This document shows, piece after piece, positions 8,280 through 16,143 of a DNA stretch of 64,000 nt. Where the stretch lies: positions 310,001-374,000 of the forward strand of contig NZ_CP019431.1 of NCBI RefSeq assembly GCF_009866765.1. The letters are read 5' to 3'. The notes beneath the pieces are model-generated. The model was not told the origin of the DNA and ran no database searches. It worked only from the letters and a program-made list of their open reading frames with translations. Source of the DNA: Pseudomonas sp. S35 (GTDB lineage Bacteria > Pseudomonadota > Gammaproteobacteria > Pseudomonadales > Pseudomonadaceae). The first letter of the stretch is position 1. Each line of letters begins with the position of its first letter. The position numbers and the translations under genes are program-made.

Positions 8280-8706
8280 GATCGAACTCCTCTCGAAGTA
8301 AACTCTTAAAACCTTCCCCACGTCATCCCGCCAAGGATGTTGAGTGTTATCAGGGATCAAGGCCCCTGCGACCTGTGAGGGTTGTCCACTAACGCGGGAC
8401 TGGCGGCTCTTTACGACCGGGAGCTTGGGCATCTCATGATCTGGCCTCCTGAACACTTCCAAGGAAGTGGGCGGGTGGAGGCTGCATTGGCTGACGAGAC
8501 CAACGCCGCGAGATCTTGAGCCGGGTGAAGGCAGTGATGCGATGACCGGGGCGTGCCTGACTGTCAGTCAGGTGCAGTCCATTCCCTGGGCTGCGGCACC
8601 ATCATCTGCATCGCTGTTGCTGGTGACTTCGGTGTTTGTCACGCCGATTGTCACGAGGGGAAATGCCGCAAAGCCTTGTACGAGTTGGGCTGCAGCAGCG
8701 GTAGGA

Positions 8707-8741
8707 GCGCCCGTCTCTTTCCGGGAGAAAGAGACGGGCGC
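8707..8741. repeat. Perfect 15-bp inverted repeat (stem-loop)
   Basis: Arms 8707-8721 and 8727-8741 (GCGCCCGTCTCTTTC and its complement) around a 5-nt loop. No T tract follows on either strand, so it is not a standard terminator. It lies about 430 bp upstream of the Integrase_1-like recombinase start. Confidence 0.7.
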
Positions 8742-8980
8742 AGGTTGGCGCACGGGAATGGCCAAGCGGATAGGTTGCTGCAGAGCAGCTATGAAAGGGG
8801 GATGAGTTGCCGCAGTGGGCACACTGGTAAAAGTAGGCATCCATCACATCGCTGTGACCGTGCGAGCCGCCGGACGCTAATCGCACTTTGGGAGAACCAC
8901 CACGGTGTGGCGTAGCCTTAAAGGTTCTGGCTACCTGGGTTGCTGTCAACGACAGCGCTTTGCCCGATCTTTTCTACGCC

Positions 8981-9070
8981 TGTGGATAATTCGGGTCAAG
9001 GATCGAGTTTTCGGGCGTTCTGCGGCTGTGGATGAAATTATCCACCGGTGGAAATCAGTGGTTTTCCACA
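8981..9070. promoter_or_regulatory. Cluster of DnaA-box-like 9-mers
   Basis: TGTGGATAA (8981-8989, perfect complement of TTATCCACA), TGTGGATGA (9027-9035), TTATCCACC (9038-9046) and TTTTCCACA (9062-9070) fall within 90 bp. They may mark an origin-like or copy-number control site of the excised element. Function is inferred only. Confidence 0.35.
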
Positions 9071-9189
9071 GATAGTTGCGTGGGCTTTAGATTTTTTAAG
9101 TGAGGTCCCTCCAAACTGGGCGGCTTTGCAGCCCTGTTTGGATGGACCCGCGTGGACAAGCGGATCGCTGAGATTTGAAGATCGAGCGC

Positions 9190-10512
9190 TTACTCAGTTG
9201 CGCCACGTTTTGCTTTTAGGCGAGTGACGTTCGCTCCTGTCTGGTTCGCGAATTCGTGTGGAGTGACATGCTCCTGCCGGTTGGCCTCCAGGTACCGGCT
9301 CCACCAATTCATGATCAGCCTGCGCTCCTCGATGAACTCGGCCTTGTGGATGTAAGCGGCGCGGACGTTGTTGCGCTCCTTGTGGCTCATCTGCCGTTCA
9401 ATGGCTGTCTCCGACCACAATCCTGACTCGATCAGTGCGCTGCAGGCCATCGAACGAAATCCATGCCCGCAGATATCGGTTTTGGTGTCGTATCCCATCG
9501 TCCGAAGCGCGTTGTTCACGGTATTTTCGGACATGGGCTTCCAGGGTTTAGCATCCCCTGCGAAGACCAATGCGAATTTGCCTGTGAGTGCATGGATTTT
9601 TTCGAGTAGCGCCACTGCTTGCGGCGATAAGGGTACTAAATGGATATCCCCTGCCATCTTCGTACCCCTTGTGGAAAAGGGTACTCCCTCCAACGCGGGT
9701 CGAGTGTCCGGTATCTCCCAGGTGCCGCGCTTGAGGTCGAACTCGCTCCAGCGGGCGAAACGCAGTTCGCTGGATCGTACAAACACATGCAGCGATAGCA
9801 TCACCGTCAGACGGGTAAGTGCGCGGCCTTTATAGGTGTCGATCCGCTCCTGCAGTTCCGGCAGTCTCGATAAGGGTAGAGCGGGGCGATGTACCACCCG
9901 CGGGGCTTTGATCGAGCCTTCGAGATCGTAAGCAGGGTTTATGGTGATAAGCCGGAGGCGCTTTGCCTCGCGCATGATGCTCTGCAGGTAGTTTTGTACC
10001 CTTAAAGCAACGTCGATCGTTCCGCGCTTCTTGATCGCTTCCAAGGGCTGCATGAGGTCATGGGTGTCGAGGTCGACAATGGCGCGAGTGCCGATCAGCG
10101 GGAACACGTGGGTTTTGAGGCGGCTCATCACAGTCTTGGAGTGGCCTGGTGCCCACTTGGCCGCCATTTCCGTATGCCAGTCGAGCGCAACGCTTTCAAA
10201 GGTTCTGCCTTTGATTACGGCTTCCGCCTTGGCTTGGTGCTTGGTCTCTATAGGATCAACGCCATCCGCCAGCATTCGCTTAACTTCCAAGCGCTTGCGG
10301 CGCGCATCGGCGAGGCCAATGACGGGGTAGTTGCCGAACGAGGTCAGTCCTTCGCGTCCGTCAGGTTTGACGTAACGGAGCCGCCAGCCTTTGCGGCCAT
10401 TGGGTTGGACTAGGAGGTAGAGGCCGTCGCCGTCGAAAAGCTTGTAGGCGCGGTCTGTAGGTTTTGCCAAGCGGCAAGCTGCGTCGGAGAGCGGAGCTGT
10501 GGTGCGCGACAT
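9190..10512 (-). CDS. P4-type tyrosine integrase of the tRNA-Thr island
   Basis: 440 residues from the ATG complementary to 10510-10512, with GGGAG as ribosome binding site. The N-terminal DUF4102-like domain (about 5-90: LSDAACRLAKPTDRAYKLFD, GKGW-like GRKGWRLRY) is the arm-binding domain of P4 integrases. Then come a SAM-like core-binding domain (about 105-200) and the catalytic domain with R246 (VRSSEL), H350-x-x-R353 (HGFRSMA), H377 and nucleophile Y387 (AAYIHK). It lies 170 bp from the 3' end of tRNA-Thr and reads away from it, the normal arrangement for an integrase whose att site is the tRNA end. It should excise and insert the island. Confidence 0.92.
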   Translation of the reverse strand: MSRTTAPLSDAACRLAKPTDRAYKLFDGDGLYLLVQPNGRKGWRLRYVKPDGREGLTSFGNYPVIGLADARRKRLEVKRMLADGVDPIETKHQAKAEAVIKGRTFESVALDWHTEMAAKWAPGHSKTVMSRLKTHVFPLIGTRAIVDLDTHDLMQPLEAIKKRGTIDVALRVQNYLQSIMREAKRLRLITINPAYDLEGSIKAPRVVHRPALPLSRLPELQERIDTYKGRALTRLTVMLSLHVFVRSSELRFARWSEFDLKRGTWEIPDTRPALEGVPFSTRGTKMAGDIHLVPLSPQAVALLEKIHALTGKFALVFAGDAKPWKPMSENTVNNALRTMGYDTKTDICGHGFRSMACSALIESGLWSETAIERQMSHKERNNVRAAYIHKAEFIEERRLIMNWWSRYLEANRQEHVTPHEFANQTGANVTRLKAKRGATE

Positions 10513-10616
10513 AAGGGTACTCCCTTTTATCGAAGTGACCTGTATCCCAAACTCTACCCTTAAAACGGTTGGAATCCACCAGTTTCTGACGGAAACCGAT
10601 GGAACGCTAAAACGAA

Positions 10617-10640
10617 AAAACCCGCCAAAAGGCGGGTTTT
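10617..10640 (-). terminator. Terminator downstream of tRNA-Thr, inside the island end
   Basis: AAAACCCGCC / GGCGGGTTTT, a 10-bp stem with an AAAA loop and terminal A/T tracts on both sides. It lies between the tRNA and the integrase start. It would stop tRNA-Thr transcription before the integrase, replacing the native terminator displaced to 1759-1781. Confidence 0.7.
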
Positions 10641-10684
10641 TCGGGGGTTTCAGAGATTTTGAAAGCCTTCTCTGGAACCTTGTA

Positions 10685-10760
<76 letters not shown>

Positions 10761-10880
10761 GTGTTGGGCGACGATTATAGCGACTGCAAAGGTTCTGTAA
10801 ACCCCTGAAATCTGACTATTTTTGCGAAAACCCAAGTTTTCGCGAATCTCCCCGCATTTCTGCGCGTCGCCTGCCAACAA

Positions 10881-12257
10881 TCAACGCTCGTGCATGGCCT
10901 CTGCGCGGGATTTGATGATCGGTTTGAGCAGGTAGCTCAGGATGCTTTTCTTGCCGGTGATGATGTCCACGGAGGCCACCATGCCGGGGATGATCAGCAG
11001 TGGCTTTTCATCGGTGCCCAGGTGGCTGCGGTCGGTACGTAGTTTGATGACGTAGAAGGTGTTTTTCTTCTCTTCGTCCATCACGGTGTCGGCGCCGATG
11101 GTTTCGAGTTTGCCTTTGAGGCCGCCGTAGATGGTGTAGTCGTAGGCGGTGAATTTGATCATGGCTTCCTGGCCGGGGTGCAGGAAGGCGATGTCTTGTG
11201 GGCGGATTTTCGCTTCGACCAGCAGGGTGTCGTCCAGTGGCACCACTTCGGCCATGTCGCTGCCGGGCTGGATGACGCCGCCGACGGTGTTGACCAGCAT
11301 CTGTTTGACGATGCCGCGCACGGGGGAGGTGACCATGGTGCGGCTGACGCGGTCTTCCAGGCCTTTGGACGTGGCTTGGGCCTTGCTCAGGTTGGTGCGG
11401 GCTTCGTTCAGCTGGGCCAGGGCTTCGCTGCGGAACTTGCCACGGGTTTCGTCGACTTTGCGCTGCACTTCGTTGATGGCGGCCTGGGCGCGGGGGATGG
11501 CCAGGGTGGTGCCGTCGAGCATGCCGCGGGTTTCAACTTCCGAGCGCTTGAGGCGCAGCACTTCTACCGGCGAGATGGCGCCTTGTTGCACCAAGGGCTC
11601 GGACATGCCGATTTCCTGGCGCAGCAGGTTCAGGCTGTTGCGGTACTGCTCCTGCTTGGAGCTGAATTCACGCAGCTCTTGCTGGCGTTGCAGCAGTTGT
11701 TGTTGCAGCCCGCCAATTTCGTCGGCCAGTTGCTGGCGGCGGCTGAGGTACAGCGATTCTTCGTTCGAGGCCTGGTTTGGCACGGCTTTGCGTGCGGCCT
11801 CGGTGATGTTCAGCGGGCGGTTGTCGACTTCCGCGCTGAGGCGCTCTACGCGCAGTTCCATGGCCACGCGGTCGGCTTCGGTTTCGCCGACGTTGGAGGC
11901 AAATCGGGTGTCGTCCAGGCGGATCAGCGGTGCGCCGGCTTCGACGATCTGGCCTTCGTGCACGTAAATCTGGGCGACGATGCCGCCCTCCAGGTTCTGG
12001 ATCTTCTGGATGCGCGATGACGGGATGGCCTTGCCTTCGCCCTTGGTCACTTCGTCGATGATCGCGAAGTGTGCCCACAGCAGCAGGAACACGAAGAAGC
12101 CGATCACGCCCCAGATGGTCAGGCGCACGATGCGCGGCGCATCGTCGATCAGTGCCTTTTCGACTTCGGGCAGTGGCTGGTCATCGAGCGAGTCGCTGCC
12201 CTTGAAGTAGCGGAAGATGACGTCTTTCCAACGGCCTGGGCCGGACTTAAGCAACAC
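10881..12257 (-). CDS. lapC: Membrane fusion protein of the LapA type I secretion system
   Basis: 458 residues with a GTG start that overlaps the end of lapB by 11 nt. One membrane segment (about 47-66: WGVIGFFVFLLLWAHF) anchors it in the inner membrane. The following GGIVAQIYVHEGQIVEAGAPL is the first biotinyl-lipoyl-like half, followed by long coiled-coil hairpins (about 95-290) and a second lipoyl half with a beta-barrel domain (TSPVRGIVKQM onward). This is the HlyD/PrtE-type adaptor layout. It links the LapB ATPase to the outer membrane channel LapE. It is the last gene of lapEBC, and the LapA gene diverges on the other side. Confidence 0.93.
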   Translation of the reverse strand: MLLKSGPGRWKDVIFRYFKGSDSLDDQPLPEVEKALIDDAPRIVRLTIWGVIGFFVFLLLWAHFAIIDEVTKGEGKAIPSSRIQKIQNLEGGIVAQIYVHEGQIVEAGAPLIRLDDTRFASNVGETEADRVAMELRVERLSAEVDNRPLNITEAARKAVPNQASNEESLYLSRRQQLADEIGGLQQQLLQRQQELREFSSKQEQYRNSLNLLRQEIGMSEPLVQQGAISPVEVLRLKRSEVETRGMLDGTTLAIPRAQAAINEVQRKVDETRGKFRSEALAQLNEARTNLSKAQATSKGLEDRVSRTMVTSPVRGIVKQMLVNTVGGVIQPGSDMAEVVPLDDTLLVEAKIRPQDIAFLHPGQEAMIKFTAYDYTIYGGLKGKLETIGADTVMDEEKKNTFYVIKLRTDRSHLGTDEKPLLIIPGMVASVDIITGKKSILSYLLKPIIKSRAEAMHER

Positions 12258-14400
12258 TGATCTGCCCCTTTTTCAGCGCTTCCATAACGGCCGCTTTTGG
12301 ACCGTCTGCGAGGATCTGGCCACGGTCGATCACCAACAGGCGGTCGACCAGGCTCAGCAGCGAAGCACGGTGGGTGACGAGAATCACCGTCTTGTTTTCG
12401 ATCACCGATTGCAAACGCTGCTTGAGGCGCTCTTCACCGGTGTTGTCCATAGCGCTGGTCGGTTCGTCCAGCAACAGGATTGGCGGGTTTAGCAGCAGCG
12501 CGCGGGCCAGGGCGACGTTCTGGCGTTGACCGCCGGAGAGGTTCTGCCCGCGCTCGCCCACCTGCAGCTCGTAGCCTTGTGGGTGCAGCCTGGCGAATTC
12601 ATGCACGCCGGCGAGTTCTGCGGCTTGCAGCACCATCTCGTCGTCCACGTAGCGTGCGCCCGAGACCAGGTTGTCACGCAGGGTGCCGGCCAGCAGTTGG
12701 ATGTCCTGGGCGACGTAGCCGATGTTGTGGCGCAATTCGCTGACGTCGATCTGGCGGATGTCGACACCGTCCACCAGCAACGAGCCGGAGTCTGGCTGAT
12801 ACAGGCCCACCAACAGTTTGGCCAGCGAGCTTTTGCCCGAGCCGCTGCGGCCGATGATGCCGATTTTTTCGCCAGGGCGAACGTTCAGGTTGATGCCGCG
12901 TAGGGCCAGGGTTTGCTGGTTCGGGTAGGTGAAGTCGACCTCGCGGAACGTCATCGCGCCTTGCAGCGTTTTGCGGCTGAGCGGGCGTTCGTCGAAGTTG
13001 CGTTCTTGCGGCAGCTCCATCATCTGGTCCACCGAGACCATCGTCACCTTGGCTTGCTGGTAGCGCGTCAGCAGGCCCGACAGTTGGGCCAGCGGGCCGA
13101 GTGCGCGGCCGCTGAGCATGTAGCACGCCACCAGGCCGCCCATGCTGAGGGTGCCATCGATGATCTGGTACACGCCGAAGATGATCATCGCCACGCCAGC
13201 GACTTGCTGGATCAGCAAGGTGATGTTCATCGCCAGGCCAGAAAGCACTTTGACCCGCAGCTCCAGACGGCTGAGGGTGCCAATGGTTTGTTCCCACTGG
13301 TACTGGCGCTCGCTTTCGGCGTTGTTGACCTTCACTGCATCGAGCCCGGCGAGGGTTTCGATCAGGCTCGACTGGCGTTCGGCGCCCAGGGCCATGGTGC
13401 GCTCAAGTGTCGCGGTCAGTGGTTTTTGCAGGAAGTGGCCGATACCCAATGCCAGCGGGAAGGCGACGATGGGAATCCACACCAGGTGGCCGCCCAGCAG
13501 CGCGATCACCGCGAGGATGATCAGGGTAAAGGGCAGGTCGATCAGGCTGGCGAGTGTCAGGGAAGTGAGGAAGTCGCGCATCCCCTGAAACTCATGGATG
13601 TTGGAGGCGTAGCTGCCGACGCGCGCCGGGCGCATTTTCATCGACATGCCCACGATGCGCTCGAACAGCGTCGCGGAAATGATCAGGTCGGTTTTTTTGC
13701 CCGCAAGGTCCAGGCACAGGCTGCGCATGCTCTTGAGCAGCAGGTCGAACAGGTAGGCGCCGCAAATGCCGATGGCCAGCACCCACAAGGTGGCAGTGGC
13801 CTGGTTCGGCACCACGCGGTCGTACACGTTCATCACAAACAGTGGCGCAGCCAGGGCGATCAGGTTGATCACCAGGCTGGCAGCGATGGCGTCGGCGTAC
13901 AGCCAGCGCGAGCGCTTGAGGGTGTCTTTGAACCACGAGCGTGCGCGAGGGATCAGCGTGCCGCTGGTGACGTCAAATTTATGTTGCGGTTGGGCGAAGA
14001 AAACCCGACCGCTGTAATCTTGGCTCAGTACCTCGCGAGTGACCTGGACTTCGCCGCCGTCACTTTCGCTGAGCAGCAGGCGGGCAGTATCACCCTCCCA
14101 TCCCAACAGCACCGCACTGCGTCCTTCCTTTAATAGCAGCAAGGCTGGCAATGCGATGGACGGGATCTGCTCCAGCTTGCGTTGCAGCAAGCGGCCCTGC
14201 AAACCCGCCCGGGCGGCTGCGCGGGGCAGCAAATCGGCGCTCAGGCGCTGACCGGCCAAGGGCAGGCCGGTGGTCAGCATGGCCCGGCTGGCAGGCTTGT
14301 AGTGCAGCGAACAGAGAGCCAACAACCCATCTAGCAATGGGTCGTCATGCTGAGTGCGCGGGTCATGGTGAAGTGGCGCCAAACCTATTTCAGAATCCAA
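12247..14400 (-). CDS. lapB: ABC transporter with C39-like domain, LapA exporter
   Basis: 717 residues; the start appears to be TTG (complement of 14398-14400), as no upstream ATG is in frame. The N-terminal 130 residues form a C39-like peptidase fold without the catalytic cysteine, as in exporters of RTX adhesins, where it holds the substrate rather than cutting it. Transmembrane segments span about 165-440. The nucleotide-binding domain has Walker A GRSGSGKSS, signature LSGGQRQ and Walker B ILLLDEPTSAMD. It should energise export of the huge LapA adhesin from the cytoplasm. It lies 45 nt after lapE and overlaps lapC, so the three are one operon. Confidence 0.94.
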   Translation of the reverse strand: MDSEIGLAPLHHDPRTQHDDPLLDGLLALCSLHYKPASRAMLTTGLPLAGQRLSADLLPRAAARAGLQGRLLQRKLEQIPSIALPALLLLKEGRSAVLLGWEGDTARLLLSESDGGEVQVTREVLSQDYSGRVFFAQPQHKFDVTSGTLIPRARSWFKDTLKRSRWLYADAIAASLVINLIALAAPLFVMNVYDRVVPNQATATLWVLAIGICGAYLFDLLLKSMRSLCLDLAGKKTDLIISATLFERIVGMSMKMRPARVGSYASNIHEFQGMRDFLTSLTLASLIDLPFTLIILAVIALLGGHLVWIPIVAFPLALGIGHFLQKPLTATLERTMALGAERQSSLIETLAGLDAVKVNNAESERQYQWEQTIGTLSRLELRVKVLSGLAMNITLLIQQVAGVAMIIFGVYQIIDGTLSMGGLVACYMLSGRALGPLAQLSGLLTRYQQAKVTMVSVDQMMELPQERNFDERPLSRKTLQGAMTFREVDFTYPNQQTLALRGINLNVRPGEKIGIIGRSGSGKSSLAKLLVGLYQPDSGSLLVDGVDIRQIDVSELRHNIGYVAQDIQLLAGTLRDNLVSGARYVDDEMVLQAAELAGVHEFARLHPQGYELQVGERGQNLSGGQRQNVALARALLLNPPILLLDEPTSAMDNTGEERLKQRLQSVIENKTVILVTHRASLLSLVDRLLVIDRGQILADGPKAAVMEALKKGQISVA

Positions 14401-14445
14401 GCTGACTCTCTCTTAAACGGTTGTGTGGTCCAACGCCGTCAAGAA

Positions 14446-15798
14446 TCAGTTCATCCCTGGCAGGTTTACCGACGGTTTAATATCGTTCTGCACAACTGAT
14501 GCCAGCGGGGCAACCACGCCCTGACTTCTCAGCAGTTGGCCCATGTCGGCCTTGATACGGTACTGGGTGTAAACGTAGAGGCTTTTGATCTGTGCCAAAC
14601 GCTGCTGAGCGGTGAACAGTTCGTTCTCGCTGTCGAGCAAGTCGAGCAGTGTACGCTCACCGAGGCTGAACTGCTGCTGGTACGAGGTGCGCACTTTGGT
14701 GCTGCGGTCCACGTACTGCTGCGCGATTGGCACCTGCTGGCTGGCGTTGTTGTAGGCGTTCCACGCCAGGCCCAGTTCTTCGTTCAGCTGGCGCAGGGCG
14801 TTGTTGCGGATATCCAGCGCCTGGGTGGCCTGGGAAGCCTTGGACTGCAGGCTGGCTTTATCGCTGCCGCCGTTATACAGGTTGAACTGCATGTTCAACA
14901 TGGCGGAATAGCCATTGTCATGGCCTTCTTCGCCGCCGATGTTGTTGTTGGCCGAGCGTTGCAGCACCGCATCAAAGCGCGGGTAGAAAGTCGACTTCGC
15001 GGCTTCGTACTGCTTTTCGGCAGCGGCGATGTCCGATTCGGCCGAGCGCAGTACCGGGCTGTCGGCAATCATCTGGCGACGGGCTTCATCCAGGCTGGCC
15101 GGCAGGGCGGTCACGATGCCCATTGGCCGTTCCAATTGGTCGGGCTCTTTGCCAACAACGCTGAGGAAGTTGGTGTTGGCGTCAGCCAGGTTGGTCTGCT
15201 CGGTGATCAGGTTGTTTTGCGCCTGGGCCAGACGGGCTTCGGCCTGGTCCATGTCCGCCATTCTTCCGACGCCACGGCTGGTGCGCAGTTTGATCTGGTC
15301 AAAAATGCGTTCGTGGCTCTTCAGGTTGTCTTCTGCCAGTTGCACCATCTCGCGACGGGTCAAGACATCCAGATACACCTGGGCGACGGTCAGCGCGGTG
15401 CGCTCGGAGGTATTGAGCAGCGCATACCCACGGGAGTTGGCAGTGGCTTGTTGGCGGCCGACTTCATTGACGGTGCCAAAGCCCTGGAACAAATTTTGTT
15501 GCAGGCGCACGGTCGACTCGCCGCGGTTCAAGGTTTTCCAGTCATGGCTGTTGCTGGCGGCACGGGTCGAGGTGTTGTCCGAGCTTTCACGGCCATAACC
15601 GCCCAGCAGGTCGACTTTAGGCAGGTAACCGCCTTGGGCTTCTCTCACCTGATAGTCAGCGGCAATGCGCGCATTGATAGCGGCCTGGATCTCCGGGTGG
15701 TTTTCCACAGCATCTTGCATGGCTTCGGGCAGGGTCTGAGCCTGGACGAAACTGGCGGCTAGAGCAAAAGGCACAGCTTTAAGAAGGTGCAAACGCAT
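14446..15798 (-). CDS. lapE: TolC-like outer membrane channel of the LapA secretion system
   Basis: 450 residues with a signal peptide (MRLHLLKAVPFALAASFVQA). Two OEP-type repeats follow, with long coiled-coil helices and GYLPKVDLLGGYGRESSD near residue 60 and its counterpart FYPRFDAVLQRSANNN near 270. These are the standard marks of TolC-family channels. It completes the LapEBC type I system. In the LapA pathway the adhesin's N-terminal module lodges in this channel until LapG cuts it. First gene of the minus-strand operon; its promoter lies in the 345-bp gap shared with lapA. Confidence 0.93.
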   Translation of the reverse strand: MRLHLLKAVPFALAASFVQAQTLPEAMQDAVENHPEIQAAINARIAADYQVREAQGGYLPKVDLLGGYGRESSDNTSTRAASNSHDWKTLNRGESTVRLQQNLFQGFGTVNEVGRQQATANSRGYALLNTSERTALTVAQVYLDVLTRREMVQLAEDNLKSHERIFDQIKLRTSRGVGRMADMDQAEARLAQAQNNLITEQTNLADANTNFLSVVGKEPDQLERPMGIVTALPASLDEARRQMIADSPVLRSAESDIAAAEKQYEAAKSTFYPRFDAVLQRSANNNIGGEEGHDNGYSAMLNMQFNLYNGGSDKASLQSKASQATQALDIRNNALRQLNEELGLAWNAYNNASQQVPIAQQYVDRSTKVRTSYQQQFSLGERTLLDLLDSENELFTAQQRLAQIKSLYVYTQYRIKADMGQLLRSQGVVAPLASVVQNDIKPSVNLPGMN

Positions 15799-16143
15799 TC
15801 TGATGTTTTCCCGGGGATTGGTTGCCTGAAAACCGCAACAAACTTGGAATATTGCATTGGAGTGGCAACTCGAAATGCCCGTTTTTCTAGGGCGCCGGAG
15901 GGCGCAAACAGAAAGTCGCGAGGCCGCATAAATATCAATGTGACATTACCGGGCGGATTGTTTAGGATGACGCCCAATAGGTCAATACCTTGACGGAAAA
16001 GTAATTTTCCTGACAGGACAACAAAATATTGACGCCAAAGTTTTTTCAAAGAAATTAAGTACTCCAGCTATTGAATCGGCACCAGTGAGCGGGCCGGTCT
16101 CCTTGATGGATGCCCCCGAACGGTAATACACGGAGAGTCTTTT
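15799..16143. promoter_or_regulatory. Divergent lapE/lapA regulatory region
   Basis: A 345-bp gap, AT-richer than the flanking genes. It contains a FleQ-box-like palindrome (15981-15994), immediately followed by a second palindrome GGAAAAGTAATTTTCC (15995-16010), and an AATGTGACATT palindrome (about 15937-15947). The lapA ribosome binding site GGAGAG is 9 nt before ATG 16144. No small gene is supported. Confidence 0.6.
15981..15994. promoter_or_regulatory. Candidate FleQ box upstream of lapA
   Basis: GTCAATACCTTGAC is a perfect inverted repeat (GTCAA/TTGAC). It differs by two bases from the FleQ consensus as I recall it (GTCANTAAATTGAC). It lies 150 bp before the lapA start. FleQ is the c-di-GMP-responsive regulator known to control lapA in P. 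putida; binding here is inferred. Confidence 0.5.

Larger units (their letters stand above)
8280..9189. other. Non-coding stretch between the two recombinases
   Basis: No gene is convincing. Overlapping reading frames of 90-120 codons occur on both strands. The minus-strand frame 8602-8949 has a CxxCG motif but only a TTG start and no good ribosome binding site. Structured elements are present: a 7-bp palindrome CACTTCC-AA-GGAAGTG at 8454-8469, a perfect 15-bp stem-loop at 8707-8741 and DnaA-box-like 9-mers at 8981-9070. The density of such elements suggests a recombination or replication control region. Confidence 0.45.

Noticed and set aside
7299..8462. 387-residue form of the second recombinase
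   Set aside because: The extra 61 residues have no convincing start signals, and the ATG at 8277-8279 follows GAGAGGAG.
8707..8741. Rho-independent terminator
   Set aside because: The stem is strong, but no T tract follows on either strand and no gene ends nearby.
8602..8949. A 115-codon minus-strand frame with CxxCG in the island
   Set aside because: The first half looks faintly protein-like, but the start is TTG without a good ribosome binding site and the second half is Arg-rich noise overlapping the perfect hairpin. Overlapping frames of equal length exist on the other strand.
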